Origin: an uncultured Oxalobacteraceae bacterium
GTDB taxonomy: Bacteria > Pseudomonadota > Gammaproteobacteria > Burkholderiales > Burkholderiaceae_D
Direction: 5' to 3'
Assembly (NCBI GenBank): GCA_903862415.1
Contig: CAIOYD010000004.1
Coordinates: 1-64,000, forward strand
DNA length: 64,000 bases
Position 1 is the first letter of the stretch. Each line of letters opens with the position of its first letter. The notes beneath the pieces are model-generated. The model was not told the DNA's origin, made no database searches, and was given only the letters and a program-made list of their open reading frames with translations. Shown here one piece after another: positions 41,601 to 50,266 of the stretch. The translations under genes and the position numbers were made by a program.

Positions 41601-41852
41601 ATTGGCGGCACGATTACCTCGACAATTCTGACCTTGCTGGTAGTGCCGACGTTTTACGACAGCATAGAAATTTCACGCGACCGGCTGTTTGCCAAAATGC
41701 ATGCGCGCTCTAACCGCATGTTTGGACTGTTTGCCTTCGTGCTCACGATGGCCGAAGCATTAATGACTATCTTGATGGTACGCTGGACTTTCCGTCAAAT
41801 TATCAAACTGTCACAACTACTGCGCCAGCGTCTGAGTGCACGGGCGATTTAA
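38649..41852 (+). CDS. RND family efflux transporter, inner-membrane subunit
   Basis: A 1067-aa proton-driven pump of the hydrophobe/amphiphile RND class. It begins FLSDFSIKRPIATIVIIIM and has twelve membrane helices in two halves with two large periplasmic loops. The proton relay aspartates are in VGVLIDDAIVVREN of helix 4. After the usual end at PTFYDS there are about 60 further residues with another hydrophobic stretch (FGLFAFVLTMAEALMTILMV). No TolC-type channel gene or local regulator is adjacent. A palindrome and T run follow the stop. Confidence 0.94.
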   Translation: MFLSDFSIKRPIATIVIIIMLMAMGLLALKKLRVNQNPDVQFPLMVVNIPYPGASPDTVEHEVINRVEKSLQSITGVDRMESTANEGNATILVFFKFGKNMVEASDEIRNAIGSVRYKLPTEMREPILERIDPATEPIMDIALSSTTQSHAEISRLAEDQLAEKFRAIDGVAVVNVNGSLKRELSVLLKAEKLREYNVSVSDVVNALRSQNTNAPVGKVRGPLNEQSIRLVGRIESPADFEQIIVKHNGDQLVRLSQVASIADDFAEVNSYSIRNARPNVGISIIRATSSSTIAVANKIRDLVAEINKTLPTGTRMDVTQDGGENAQNSLDNVIDSLMFGAVLTVFVVYIFLNSWRSTLITALSLPTSVIAAFIAVWACGFTLNFMTLLGLSLAVGVLIDDAIVVRENIVRHMEMGKDRRTAASEGTREIGMAVASTTFSIIAVFIPVAFMQGGAGEWFRPFALTVATSVVVSLFISFTLDPMLSAYWGDPVGHHDQVKTGISLHLANFNNWFDRQANRYSRIISWALQHRRSMAVIALVSLIGALALHIAFGGSSFLPASDQGTIAIDVRTPSSSSIEYNRLKIERAAELARSLPETVATNSNVNAAGGRVYVDIGKSTNRKRSAAEISVALRALLKNLVGAEYVVQDDLNNGGGKPVQIKFYGTDSRRLTVITNDFMEKLRRVPGAVDVGLSEQAPKDELQIELNRGLANSLGISIADAAQALRVAFAGVEVGDWVDPTGESRDVAVRLQPGDRLNASNIEHLPIAVTGSSVMVPLEQIASIKMSKGPSKIQHSNGRRMINVSANAEGRSAGEVTDAALTIAKGMDFPAGFGIELGGDAREMKELFTEMFIALVMGIGLMYLILVIQFGSFTAPIAVMLSLPLSLIGVVLALLITGGTLNLMSFIGIIMLMGLVAKNAILLLDCARKHEALGHDREESLMFAGRMRLRPILMTTFALIAGMLPVAIGLGEGGEFYRPLAVAIIGGTITSTILTLLVVPTFYDSIEISRDRLFAKMHARSNRMFGLFAFVLTMAEALMTILMVRWTFRQIIKLSQLLRQRLSARAI

Positions 41853-41898
41853 ACGGATGTTTTAATGGTTGGTTGATTTACTACAGAAATGCGTGCAG

Positions 41899-41942
41899 AA
41901 ATGGGGTCAGGTTCGAATGTTGAACCTGACCCCATTTTTTTT
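41899..41942 (+). terminator. Long palindrome with T run after the RND gene
   Basis: A 16-bp perfect stem (41899-41914 with 41922-41937), a 7-nt loop and a run of T make an efficient terminator for the RND operon. The core GGGGTCAGGTTC and its complement also resemble REP-type palindromes, so it may be a mobile-element remnant now used as a terminator. Confidence 0.85.
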
Positions 41943-41965
41943 GATCGTGTCATTGCCGATAAAAT

Positions 41966-43297
41966 TTAACGCATTTTCCCTGATTTATTCTTCGGCAATG
42001 AACGCATAATGGTGGCTAGTCGACGTTGAGTATCGGCAATCGACAAGGCATCTTTGTTAAAAAACTGCACCACTTCAGCAAGGATGGCATCTTTGGAAAG
42101 ACTATCCGTTGCCATGTCATTGACCAGACTGGGCGCCTGGGCAGTACTGCCACGGGAAAATACTTTCCATGAATTACGTGCACAACTGTCCATCCGTATC
42201 TGGTCAGCATTGCGCAGCACCGAAATCGAGCCCTTGATCACGTTGTAATCGGTCTGCACGGTAGTAGAAATGGCGATCTGGGCAATTTTATCCGCCACTT
42301 CCGGACGCAGAGCGGAATTGGTCAGCATCACCAGCGTATCGACACTGTAGAGATGATAGTTACTGGTGTTGGGAGCAGCCGCACAAGCAAAATCAACATC
42401 CGTGGTCAGACCCGAGGCATTCATTTCACCTTTGGCAAAGTCCCCCATCATCACCATACCGGCATCGCCTTTGGTTACCATTTTGGCTGCATCCATCCAG
42501 CTGATTTCTTTCAGCGGGTGTGGCATCATTTTTTTAAGCATGCGTAAGCGCATCAGAGCACGGCCAAAACGGATATCTGTAAATGCCGACGGATCTTTTT
42601 TCACAAAAGCACGACGGTAAAATTCCGGTGACGATTCTGACAGCACCAGTGTTTCAAACAGCGACGCCACCTGCCACGGCTCACTACTTTGCGCCAGCGG
42701 GACGATGCCCTTCTGCAGTAACTTGTTGGCAGCCTGATTGAAATCTTCCCAAGTTTCCGGTGTCCGCAAACCTAATTGATCAAATACACGACGATTATAG
42801 AACAGCGTATTCATCCGATGTATGCCCAGAGGAACAGCTACCAGATGACCATTCGGCCGAACCAGTTCCCCTACCGTCGGAAACAATTGTTTATCCCACT
42901 TGCCGGTAAGGTTACCGATATCTTTGGGGGTAGTCGGTATCGGTTTAAATTCAGACAACAAACCCTGCGCAAACCACTCCCCGATCAGTGGGCCCTTGAG
43001 TTGGGCAATGTCCGGAGCACTGCCTGCGAGCACGCGGTTTTTTAAGGCGACGCTGACCTCCATGCCGCCACTGGGAATGACGACATCATGCCAGACTATG
43101 TTTTCCTGCCTCAGCCTAGTCGACAACACCTCGACCGCTTTATGCTCGCTCGCGGATTTCCACCAGCTTAAGACCTGTATGTCCTGCGCCAGCACGGAAT
43201 TACTCGCCAAGATCAGCAAAGTACAAGCCATCGCGATTGCACAATAGTCATGCAGCCGCCCAACAGCCGTCTTTGCTACTTTTGGCACGATTATCAT
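41966..43297 (-). CDS. Extracellular sugar-binding protein (family 1), stand-alone
   Basis: A 443-aa exported binding protein of the ABC-importer type, like glucose/mannose-binding proteins. After a signal peptide (ending SVLAQ) come VLSWWKSASEHKAVEVL, GMEVSVALKNRVLAGSAPDI and VPLGIHRMNTLFYNR. No permease or ATPase genes are nearby. The start is uncertain: GTG 43339, a GTG at 43312 with AAGGGGG five bases before it, or ATG 43297 are all in frame. The gene is divergent from cysB. Confidence 0.82.
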   Translation of the reverse strand: MIIVPKVAKTAVGRLHDYCAIAMACTLLILASNSVLAQDIQVLSWWKSASEHKAVEVLSTRLRQENIVWHDVVIPSGGMEVSVALKNRVLAGSAPDIAQLKGPLIGEWFAQGLLSEFKPIPTTPKDIGNLTGKWDKQLFPTVGELVRPNGHLVAVPLGIHRMNTLFYNRRVFDQLGLRTPETWEDFNQAANKLLQKGIVPLAQSSEPWQVASLFETLVLSESSPEFYRRAFVKKDPSAFTDIRFGRALMRLRMLKKMMPHPLKEISWMDAAKMVTKGDAGMVMMGDFAKGEMNASGLTTDVDFACAAAPNTSNYHLYSVDTLVMLTNSALRPEVADKIAQIAISTTVQTDYNVIKGSISVLRNADQIRMDSCARNSWKVFSRGSTAQAPSLVNDMATDSLSKDAILAEVVQFFNKDALSIADTQRRLATIMRSLPKNKSGKMR

Positions 43298-43563
43298 TTT
43301 ATCTGCTTGCACCTGCACCCCCTTTGTCTCGGCTGACACTATAGCCCAAGTATGTGATTATGTAACAGCACCATCGATAATATCCACTACAGGCCTGCTT
43401 GTGCTGCCATCTGCCCCTTGCTCCTTATGCATAAAAGTACTAAGTAAATAAAAAACGATTCGTTTTACTTATTTGGTTTTAGTGCCATCATGGCTTCCTT
43501 GCAACGAATAAGTAATAACTGCGTGCTTATTATCCATGGCACCTGCATTACGGACCGGCTCCC

Positions 43564-44487
43564 ATGAATTTTCAGCAACTACGCTCTATCCGTGAAGTCT
43601 CACGCTGCGGCTTCAATCTGACCGAAGTGGCGCAAACGCTGTTTACCTCACAGCCAGGCGTAAGCCGTCAGATTCGTGAAGTCGAAGAAGAATTAGGGGT
43701 GGAGATTTTCATCCGCAACGGCAAACGCTTAACCGGCTTAACTGAACCCGGCAAAGGCATACTGGTCATCATTGAACGTTTGCTGGTGGAAGCGGAAAAT
43801 CTGCAGCGCGCCAGCAATGATTTCACCGATCACACCAAAGGCACGCTGACCATCGCCACCACCCATACCCAGGCACGCTATGTGTTGCCACGGGTAGTGC
43901 AGGCTTTTCGACACGCCTTTCCTGAAGTGCGCATCGCGCTGCAACAAAGCTCGCCCGAACACATTGCCGAACTGGTGTTATCCGGCAAAGCCGATATCGG
44001 CATTGCCACCGAAGGCCTGAGCCAGTACAGCGACCTGTCTTCGTTCGCCTGCTATGAATGGAGTCACGAACTGGTCGTTCCTGAAGGTCACCCTTTACTG
44101 GCCGTCAAACAGCTCAGCCTGCAAGATCTGGCTACCTGGCCACTGATCACTTACGACGTCGGCTTTACCGGCCGCGGCCATATCGATGAAGCTTTTCAGC
44201 GCGTCGGTGAAAAGCCAGATATCGTGCTCACCGCCATGGATGCCGACGTGATTGCCCAATACGTCATGCTCGGCATGGGTGTCGGGATTGTCGCCTCGAT
44301 GGCTGGCGACTCCTTGCGTGCACAGGGATTAAAAACCATCCCGGCGCAGCATTTATTTACCTCCAACGTCACCCGTCTGGCAGTGCGCCGCGGAACATTT
44401 TTACGCAGCTACATCATCGACTTCATCCAACAGTTTTCACCTGCCCTGCAACGCTCCGACATTACCCGAGAGGTACTGTCGACGTAA
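43564..44487 (+). CDS. cysB: LysR-type transcriptional regulator, CysB family
   Basis: A 307-aa LysR-type regulator whose N-terminus MNFQQLRSIREVSRCGFNLT and FTSQPGVSRQIREVEEELGVEIF match CysB/Cbl. It has an N-terminal winged helix-turn-helix (about 1-60) and a two-lobed effector domain. CysB proteins control sulfate assimilation and bind N-acetylserine or sulfate-related ligands. No cysteine genes are in this window. Inverted AT-rich repeats upstream may be its own binding sites. Its stop lies 1 bp from that of the convergent phosphoesterase gene. Confidence 0.9.
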   Translation: MNFQQLRSIREVSRCGFNLTEVAQTLFTSQPGVSRQIREVEEELGVEIFIRNGKRLTGLTEPGKGILVIIERLLVEAENLQRASNDFTDHTKGTLTIATTHTQARYVLPRVVQAFRHAFPEVRIALQQSSPEHIAELVLSGKADIGIATEGLSQYSDLSSFACYEWSHELVVPEGHPLLAVKQLSLQDLATWPLITYDVGFTGRGHIDEAFQRVGEKPDIVLTAMDADVIAQYVMLGMGVGIVASMAGDSLRAQGLKTIPAQHLFTSNVTRLAVRRGTFLRSYIIDFIQQFSPALQRSDITREVLST

Positions 44488-44488
44488 A

Positions 44489-46117
44489 TCACACCGGAAA
44501 ACTGAGCGCCGCCGTCAAATCTCCCGGTGGCAGCGCGTGGTTGCTGGCAAATGCAGCATTGCGTTCAACGATGCCGGGCAACAGCGGCAAATCAAAACGT
44601 CGTGTGATGAAGCGTAAAATCGACGTGGTATCGTAAAACGTATGATCAACCTGCCCCTGCTTGGCAAAGGGCGAAACGATAATCGCCGGCACACGACTGC
44701 CCGGGCCCCATCGGTCGCCTTTCGGCGGTGCCACCGGATCCCACCAGCCGCCATTTTCATCAAACGTAATCACCACCAGCATCTGATGCCATTGCGGACT
44801 GTGTTTTAAATGTTCGAGCACATTCACCACATGCGCGTCACCGGATTCCACATCGGTATAACCGGCATGCATACTCAGACTACCCTGAGGTTTATAAAAA
44901 CTGACTGCTGGTAATTTTCCCGCCACCACATCGCGCAGAAATTTATTCGAAATCGGGCTGTCACCAACACCACCATCGAGCAAGTGCCGGGCACGCGCAG
45001 TGGTCCCGGGGGCAAACTGCTGGAAATAATTCAGCGGTTGATGATGGTACTGAAAATTCGGCCGCGGGCCACCACCCACATTATCCAGTGCACTCTGCCA
45101 GGCACCTCCATACCAAGACCAGCTCACCGCTTTGTGTGACAGCAGATCCGCAATCGTCAGATGGGTTTGTGGCGGCAAGACGGAAGGACTTTGCGGATCA
45201 GCCAGCGCCGGATTACCACCGGCCGCCGGACGGATATAGCTGGGCTGAAACGCCGGCGCCATGGTATTGACGGCATACCCATCGGGCGTCAGATTGCCAT
45301 CGTTGACAAACACCGGCGGGCCATCCAGTGCCGAGGCCGGACTGGATGATTTTTGTGCCAGCCGCACGCCAGTCGCACCATCTTCAGTCACCGCAATACT
45401 GTTTTTAGCCGGACCGGTTGGCGCATCGGAATAGTACGGCGCACGTGCGGCCACCAAAAACTGATGGTTCAAAAACGAACCACCAAAGGCACTCATAAAA
45501 AAGCGGTCACACAACGTATATTGGCGCGCGACTTGCCATAGACCGAGAGTATTGGCACTGTCGCCGTAATAGCCCATGACCATGGCACCGGTATTTGACC
45601 AGGCAACAAACTGGTCATTTTTACCGCCATTAATCTGCATCTGATTCTGATAAAACCGGTGCCATAAATCGCGCGTGATCACGCCCGGCGGCAACGGTTG
45701 ACCAGCAGCATCGGTGAGCTTAAACGCGCCATTCGGCAATCCAGTAATACTCGCTTCCTTGATCTCATATGTCTTGCCCCCCAGCGTTTGTGACTCAGGC
45801 ACCATTCCACCCCAGATTTTCGGCAACTCCCCAAGCACCTGCCCCTGACGATCGCGCTGCGGAGCACTGTCTACCTCAAGACAGCCAGGAAATTGAGCAA
45901 ACAAATTGGCAAAACTGCGGTTTTCCAGATAAATCACCACCACATTCTGAATATGCTGTTTCAGTTTGGCATCGAGCGAACCGGCCGCTCTGGCTGGATT
46001 GGTTGCACTGACAGCAGGAACTGCGCCGAGCAGACTGGCGGCCGCACCGGCCTGCAACAAACGGCGACGCGATGGATTTTCGGGTAAATCATCTGACATT
46101 GAAATTTGATCTGACAT
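44489..46117 (-). CDS. Tat-exported phosphoesterase (acid phosphatase AcpA / phospholipase C family)
   Basis: A 542-aa alkaline-phosphatase-fold phosphoesterase. It has a twin-arginine signal (SRRRLLQAGAAASLLG, about 17-32). Active site regions include VVVIYLENRSFANLF, which carries the metal-binding ENRS, and ITFDENGGWWDPV and GPGSRVPAIIVSPF further on. It is closest to AcpA-type acid phosphatases and lacks the extra C-terminal domains of large phospholipases C. AGGAG is 6 nt before the ATG at 46117. A terminator separates it from the upstream phytochrome operon. Confidence 0.88.
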   Translation of the reverse strand: MSDQISMSDDLPENPSRRRLLQAGAAASLLGAVPAVSATNPARAAGSLDAKLKQHIQNVVVIYLENRSFANLFAQFPGCLEVDSAPQRDRQGQVLGELPKIWGGMVPESQTLGGKTYEIKEASITGLPNGAFKLTDAAGQPLPPGVITRDLWHRFYQNQMQINGGKNDQFVAWSNTGAMVMGYYGDSANTLGLWQVARQYTLCDRFFMSAFGGSFLNHQFLVAARAPYYSDAPTGPAKNSIAVTEDGATGVRLAQKSSSPASALDGPPVFVNDGNLTPDGYAVNTMAPAFQPSYIRPAAGGNPALADPQSPSVLPPQTHLTIADLLSHKAVSWSWYGGAWQSALDNVGGGPRPNFQYHHQPLNYFQQFAPGTTARARHLLDGGVGDSPISNKFLRDVVAGKLPAVSFYKPQGSLSMHAGYTDVESGDAHVVNVLEHLKHSPQWHQMLVVITFDENGGWWDPVAPPKGDRWGPGSRVPAIIVSPFAKQGQVDHTFYDTTSILRFITRRFDLPLLPGIVERNAAFASNHALPPGDLTAALSFPV

Positions 46118-46177
46118 GCTTAACTCCTCAACGATAATCATCGCGGCACGGGTCTGCGCCATCAGCCGGATTTAACC

Positions 46178-46202
46178 ATAAAAAAATCGGCCTGAGCCGA
46201 TA
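46178..46202 (-). terminator. Terminator of the bphO-bphP operon
   Basis: ATCGGC/GCCGAT stem (46186-46191 with 46196-46201), a 4-nt loop and, on the minus strand, seven T. It lies 72 bp after the phytochrome stop. Confidence 0.85.
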
Positions 46203-46273
46203 TTTGTTTTTCTCCCACAAAAATAATTCCCGTCACCAACGGGTCATATTCAGGCCCAACAATTTGAACTAGC

Positions 46274-47818
46274 TTACGCGGATGGTGTCTTCAAACGGTG
46301 CACGATGGAATACGCCAACACCTTAAGTGCATCAGCGCAAAAATAAGCCCACGGTTGTGAATACCCGCGCGCCACTTCCAGCCAGGCAGCAAACGAACGT
46401 CGCGGTTCAATCATCGGGCCATGCTGATCCCTGACCACACTTGCATAGGGTGAGCCCGCCCAGGCAATATGGCGGATCGACTCTGCCCGAAAACAAAGTA
46501 TCAGCGATTCAAACTGATCATCGAGTGCCACACACAGTAAGCCGGCGGCTACTTCGGGATAATTTTTTGCCGGCGCAAACAAACTGCCCAGCATGTCTGT
46601 ACTGAATACACCATCAACAAAAGACTGCGTTTTCAACCACGCCAATAATTCAGCCAGCTCTTCGTCCGTCGGTACGTCACCAACCGAAAACTGTTCCGCA
46701 CCACAGACGATATAACTGCCATCCACATCGGCTAAATTGAGGTACTCGGCCTGATAACGTGTAAACACATTTCTGACATCCTCGGTGCTTTGAATAATTT
46801 CAACCAGTCTGCCCTGTTGCTGACGCACTTCCTCGCGCAATTGCAACTGCAATTGATATTCCAGCGCAGCGATTTTCAGGGACAAGGTGCTGCTGGCAGC
46901 TTCAATCAATACACGCAAACCGGTGGATATCGTCACCGGCAAGGCATTGTGACAGGTGATCAAGCCCCATAATTTGCCATCATGCAGCAGCGGCAGGGTC
47001 ATGGTCGAACGTACCCCCAAATGGCGCAGATATTCAATATGCACTGGTGACACCGCCCGAAGTATCGACCAGCTAAGATCGAGCGGCGCATGGTCGATCG
47101 GATTTAAGGCCGGCAGCAGCGGCACCGTCTCCACATCGCGATCCACCAGATTGCGCAACAGCGGTTTGGCATATAAGGCACGCGCCTGCGGTGGAATATC
47201 GCTGGCAGGAAAATGATGCTCCAGCAGCGCGGGCAAGACTGTATTGCGGCTTTCGGCGATCACGCTGCCATTCCACTGACTGTCAAACCGATACACCAGA
47301 ACCCGGTCAAAACCATTCAAACGGCGCAATTCCTGAACCAGATAGTCGCAAAATTCTGTCAGATCATTGCACTGATTGATTTGCAACAGCAAGGAATGCA
47401 AATCAGCCAACTCAGGATTGAGCGTCAGTTCAGGCATTTCGGCCGTCAGTTCGGCGATCGTCAACTGTCCTGACTGATGCACCATGGCGCTCAGACTGCG
47501 CGCCACGGCCAGATAAGGTTGTCCCAGCTTCAATCCGGTAAGATGAACATGGGTTCCTTTACCAATACACGCCGTAATCTGCGCAGTCAGTTCGGGCGAG
47601 ATCAGCTCAGCCACCGGACGCTGCAAAGCCTGCTCTGCAGTGCGCACAAACAGCTGCTTCAAATTATCGCTGCACATTTGCAGCACACCTTGGTTATCAA
47701 TGGCCAGCAGTACGCCATGCGACTGTATTGCTCCGGCATACTGTATCGGTTCGGATGCGCAGCGTTGCAGTGCCTGCGCCAGCATACTATTTTCAATACT
47801 ATCCACGCGCAACTCCAA
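46274..47818 (-). CDS. bphP: Bacteriophytochrome photosensory module without output domain
   Basis: A 514-aa red/far-red photoreceptor composed of PAS (about 15-125), GAF (about 135-315) and PHY (about 325-490) only. The biliverdin-attachment Cys20 is in CASEPI before GAIQSHG. GAF residues equivalent to those of Deinococcus BphP are present: Tyr176, PASDIP with Asp207, His260, Tyr263 and His290. PHY keeps WAGSP and the tongue motif PRRSF (472-476). The protein ends about 24 residues after the tongue, where a histidine kinase normally begins. A terminator follows, and no kinase fragment is seen in other frames. Its start overlaps the heme oxygenase gene by 20 bp. How it signals is unknown. Confidence 0.93.
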   Translation of the reverse strand: MELRVDSIENSMLAQALQRCASEPIQYAGAIQSHGVLLAIDNQGVLQMCSDNLKQLFVRTAEQALQRPVAELISPELTAQITACIGKGTHVHLTGLKLGQPYLAVARSLSAMVHQSGQLTIAELTAEMPELTLNPELADLHSLLLQINQCNDLTEFCDYLVQELRRLNGFDRVLVYRFDSQWNGSVIAESRNTVLPALLEHHFPASDIPPQARALYAKPLLRNLVDRDVETVPLLPALNPIDHAPLDLSWSILRAVSPVHIEYLRHLGVRSTMTLPLLHDGKLWGLITCHNALPVTISTGLRVLIEAASSTLSLKIAALEYQLQLQLREEVRQQQGRLVEIIQSTEDVRNVFTRYQAEYLNLADVDGSYIVCGAEQFSVGDVPTDEELAELLAWLKTQSFVDGVFSTDMLGSLFAPAKNYPEVAAGLLCVALDDQFESLILCFRAESIRHIAWAGSPYASVVRDQHGPMIEPRRSFAAWLEVARGYSQPWAYFCADALKVLAYSIVHRLKTPSA

Positions 47819-48449
47819 TTGTTGGCAACTCTGAACTGCAAAGCGAATAATTCATCCAGACCAGATCGAGCCCGTCAGCCAATGCATCAAAGGTAGCCAC
47901 GGCAGCTTCTGCCATCACCAGCTCATCATCGGGTTGAGTCATGCTGTTGGCAAAATCCCAGAAATCCTGCCAGTGTTGTTCAGTCTGTTCACCGTAGCCA
48001 TAGAAAAACCGCCCGCCATGCAACACACTCACTCCCAGCGATTGTTGTACCTGCCTCGCTATCACCTGCCCTCCCAGGGTCGAGCCTTCAATCACATACA
48101 GCAACCCGATCAGCGTGGGTACATCGGTGACCGGAAACGGGAACAACCGCTCATCACTAAAATGGCTGCGCTCATAGCCACGCTGCTCAAGCGCCAGCAA
48201 ATCGGCACGCAGCCAGGCTGTGCGGTCTGAAAAAGAATAATGGGTGCGGCCCAGCTGGATTTCCAGCACCGGTTGCAGGCGACGGTAGAATTCAGCGAAA
48301 AATTCCAGCACCAGGCCGTAATGCTCCAGCGACAGCTCTGCATCAAGCAGCGGTGCCATTAAAGGATGGTGATCAATGCGACGATGTGGTGCGCGCGTTA
48401 CCGCCCGCAACAACGTCTGTAAGTGAGTAACTTCTGCTGTAAATGACAT
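47799..48449 (-). CDS. bphO: Biliverdin-producing heme oxygenase BphO
   Basis: A 216-aa heme oxygenase that opens heme to biliverdin, the phytochrome chromophore. The likely proximal heme ligand is His22 in RAPHRRIDHHP. The distal helix motif is YVIEGSTLGGQVIAR (118-132) with its glycine-rich kink. It overlaps bphP by 20 bp, a clear sign of coupled expression for chromophore supply. No iron-uptake genes are near, so a photoreceptor role is more likely than iron scavenging. A well-spaced sigma-70 promoter lies upstream. Confidence 0.93.
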   Translation of the reverse strand: MSFTAEVTHLQTLLRAVTRAPHRRIDHHPLMAPLLDAELSLEHYGLVLEFFAEFYRRLQPVLEIQLGRTHYSFSDRTAWLRADLLALEQRGYERSHFSDERLFPFPVTDVPTLIGLLYVIEGSTLGGQVIARQVQQSLGVSVLHGGRFFYGYGEQTEQHWQDFWDFANSMTQPDDELVMAEAAVATFDALADGLDLVWMNYSLCSSELPTIGVARG

Positions 48450-48479
48450 AAACAGGCCTTAGTAGCAACTAACCTGTTC

Positions 48480-48508
48480 ATTGTAGGAAACAAATATTGT
48501 CAGTTCAA
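48480..48508 (-). promoter_or_regulatory. Promoter of bphO-bphP
   Basis: On the minus strand TTGAAC (48503-48508), a 17-bp spacer and TACAAT (48480-48485) form a good sigma-70 promoter 31 bp upstream of bphO. A 7-bp inverted repeat TGTCAGT / ACTGACA (48498-48504, 48532-48538) overlaps the -35 and could be an operator. Confidence 0.6.
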
Positions 48509-48557
48509 GACGGTTGTCGTGTCCGAACTCCACTGACAAGATACCTGCCGCACTCTA

Positions 48558-50195
48558 CTACCCCAATCTGGCCGCATGCTCACGGGTAGCGTGGAACACC
48601 ACCAAAGGCCAGCGTTCCTGGGTCAGCTTCAAATTGACCCCGGAGGTCGCCAGATAGGCCAGATTACCGGCAGCATCGTACGCCAGATTATGACCGGCGC
48701 TGGAATTCTGAAAATCGTTCATGATTTTTTTATCTTCGCAGCTCACCCAGCGGGCGCTGCTGATACTGGTGCCTTCAAACACGGCATCCACACCATATTC
48801 ATTAAGCAAACGGCTGGCAACCACTTCAAACTGCAGCACCCCGACCGCCCCCAACACCAGATCGGCATTATTGATCGGTTTAAACACCTGTACCGCACCT
48901 TCTTCACCGAGTTGCTGCAAGCCTTTATGCAGCTGCTTGATTTTCAGCGGGTTACGGATCCGCACGGCACGGAAAAAATCCGGGGCAAAATACGGAATGC
49001 CGGTAAATTGCAAGACCTCGCCTTCAGAAAAACTGTCGCCGATCTGCATATTGCCGTGATTTGGCAAACCGATAATATCACCTGCAAACGCCTCTTCCAC
49101 CTGTTCGCGGCTCGATGCCATAAAGGTCACCACCGACGACACCTTGACTTCACGGTTCAGGCGCAAATGCTTGAGCTTCATACCGCGTTCAAAATGACCA
49201 GAACACACCCGCAGGAACGCAATCCGGTCACGGTGCGCCGGATCCATATTGGCTTGAATTTTAAACACAAAGCCGGAAAACGGCGCTTCTGTTGGTGCTA
49301 CTGAACGTACCGTGGCGTCGCGTGAACGTGGTGCCGGTGCCCATTCAATCAGGGCATTGAGAATTTCGCGCACACCAAAGTTATTAATCGCTGAACCAAA
49401 AAACACCGGCGTTTGCGTACCGGCCAAAAAAGCCTGCAGATCAAACGGATGCGAAGCGCCATGTACGAGTTCAACTTCCATCTTCAACTGTTCAATTTCT
49501 TGCGGAAACATCGCGGCCAGACGTGGGTTATCGATGCCCGACAAAACTTCAAATTCCTGATCTGCACGATCATTCCCGGCAGTAAACAACATGATTTCAT
49601 CGCGCAGAATGTGATACACGCCACGGAAATTTTTACCCATACCAATAGGCCAGGTCACCGGTGCGCACTGAATTTTGAGCACTGATTCCAGTTCATCGAG
49701 CAATTCCAGCGGATCACGGGTTTCGCGGTCCATTTTATTGACGAAAGTAATAATCGGGGTATTGCGCATGCGGCAGACATTGAGCAGTTTCAAGGTTTGC
49801 TCTTCCACACCCTTGGCGGCATCAATCACCATCAGGGCCGAATCCACGGCGGTCAGTACCCGGTAGGTATCTTCAGAAAAATCCTGATGTCCCGGAGTAT
49901 CGAGCAGATTGACGACATGATGTTTATATTCAAACTGCATTACCGAGCTGGCAACCGAAATACCACGCTGTTTTTCGATATCCATCCAGTCGGACGTCGC
50001 ATGACGTCCGCTTTTGCGTCCCTTGACGGTACCGGCGAGCTGAATCGCACCGGAAAACATCAACAGTTTTTCAGTCAGCGTGGTTTTACCCGCATCCGGA
50101 TGGGAAATAATGCCAAAAGTACGGCGGCGCGCGACTTCACGCACCACTTCTTTACTGGCGCTACTAGAAACAGTCGGGGAAATTGGCTCGGACAC
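48558..50195 (-). CDS. prfC: Peptide chain release factor 3
   Basis: GTPase of 545 aa that recycles RF1 and RF2 from the ribosome after termination. G motifs are [12 protein letters not shown] (G1), [12 protein letters not shown] (G3) and FVNKMDRE (G4). [12 protein letters not shown] in switch I marks RF3 versus EF-G. The start appears to be GTG (50195); the first 20 residues are Ser/Pro-rich and poorly conserved. It lies downstream of the DUF3579 gene on the same strand. Confidence 0.96.
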   Translation of the reverse strand: MSEPISPTVSSSASKEVVREVARRRTFGIISHPDAGKTTLTEKLLMFSGAIQLAGTVKGRKSGRHATSDWMDIEKQRGISVASSVMQFEYKHHVVNLLDTPGHQDFSEDTYRVLTAVDSALMVIDAAKGVEEQTLKLLNVCRMRNTPIITFVNKMDRETRDPLELLDELESVLKIQCAPVTWPIGMGKNFRGVYHILRDEIMLFTAGNDRADQEFEVLSGIDNPRLAAMFPQEIEQLKMEVELVHGASHPFDLQAFLAGTQTPVFFGSAINNFGVREILNALIEWAPAPRSRDATVRSVAPTEAPFSGFVFKIQANMDPAHRDRIAFLRVCSGHFERGMKLKHLRLNREVKVSSVVTFMASSREQVEEAFAGDIIGLPNHGNMQIGDSFSEGEVLQFTGIPYFAPDFFRAVRIRNPLKIKQLHKGLQQLGEEGAVQVFKPINNADLVLGAVGVLQFEVVASRLLNEYGVDAVFEGTSISSARWVSCEDKKIMNDFQNSSAGHNLAYDAAGNLAYLATSGVNLKLTQERWPLVVFHATREHAARLG

Positions 50196-50266
50196 GATAA
50201 ACGATCTGGGGAAAAGGTGAGCAGTCTACCTTTTTTGGCGGCTAAAGTCGATTGACTTCAGTACAT

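Noticed and set aside
46163-46273. Decayed histidine kinase remnant after bphP
   Set aside because: Only about 110 bp remain before the next gene, occupied by a terminator; no H-box or ATPase motif is found in any frame.
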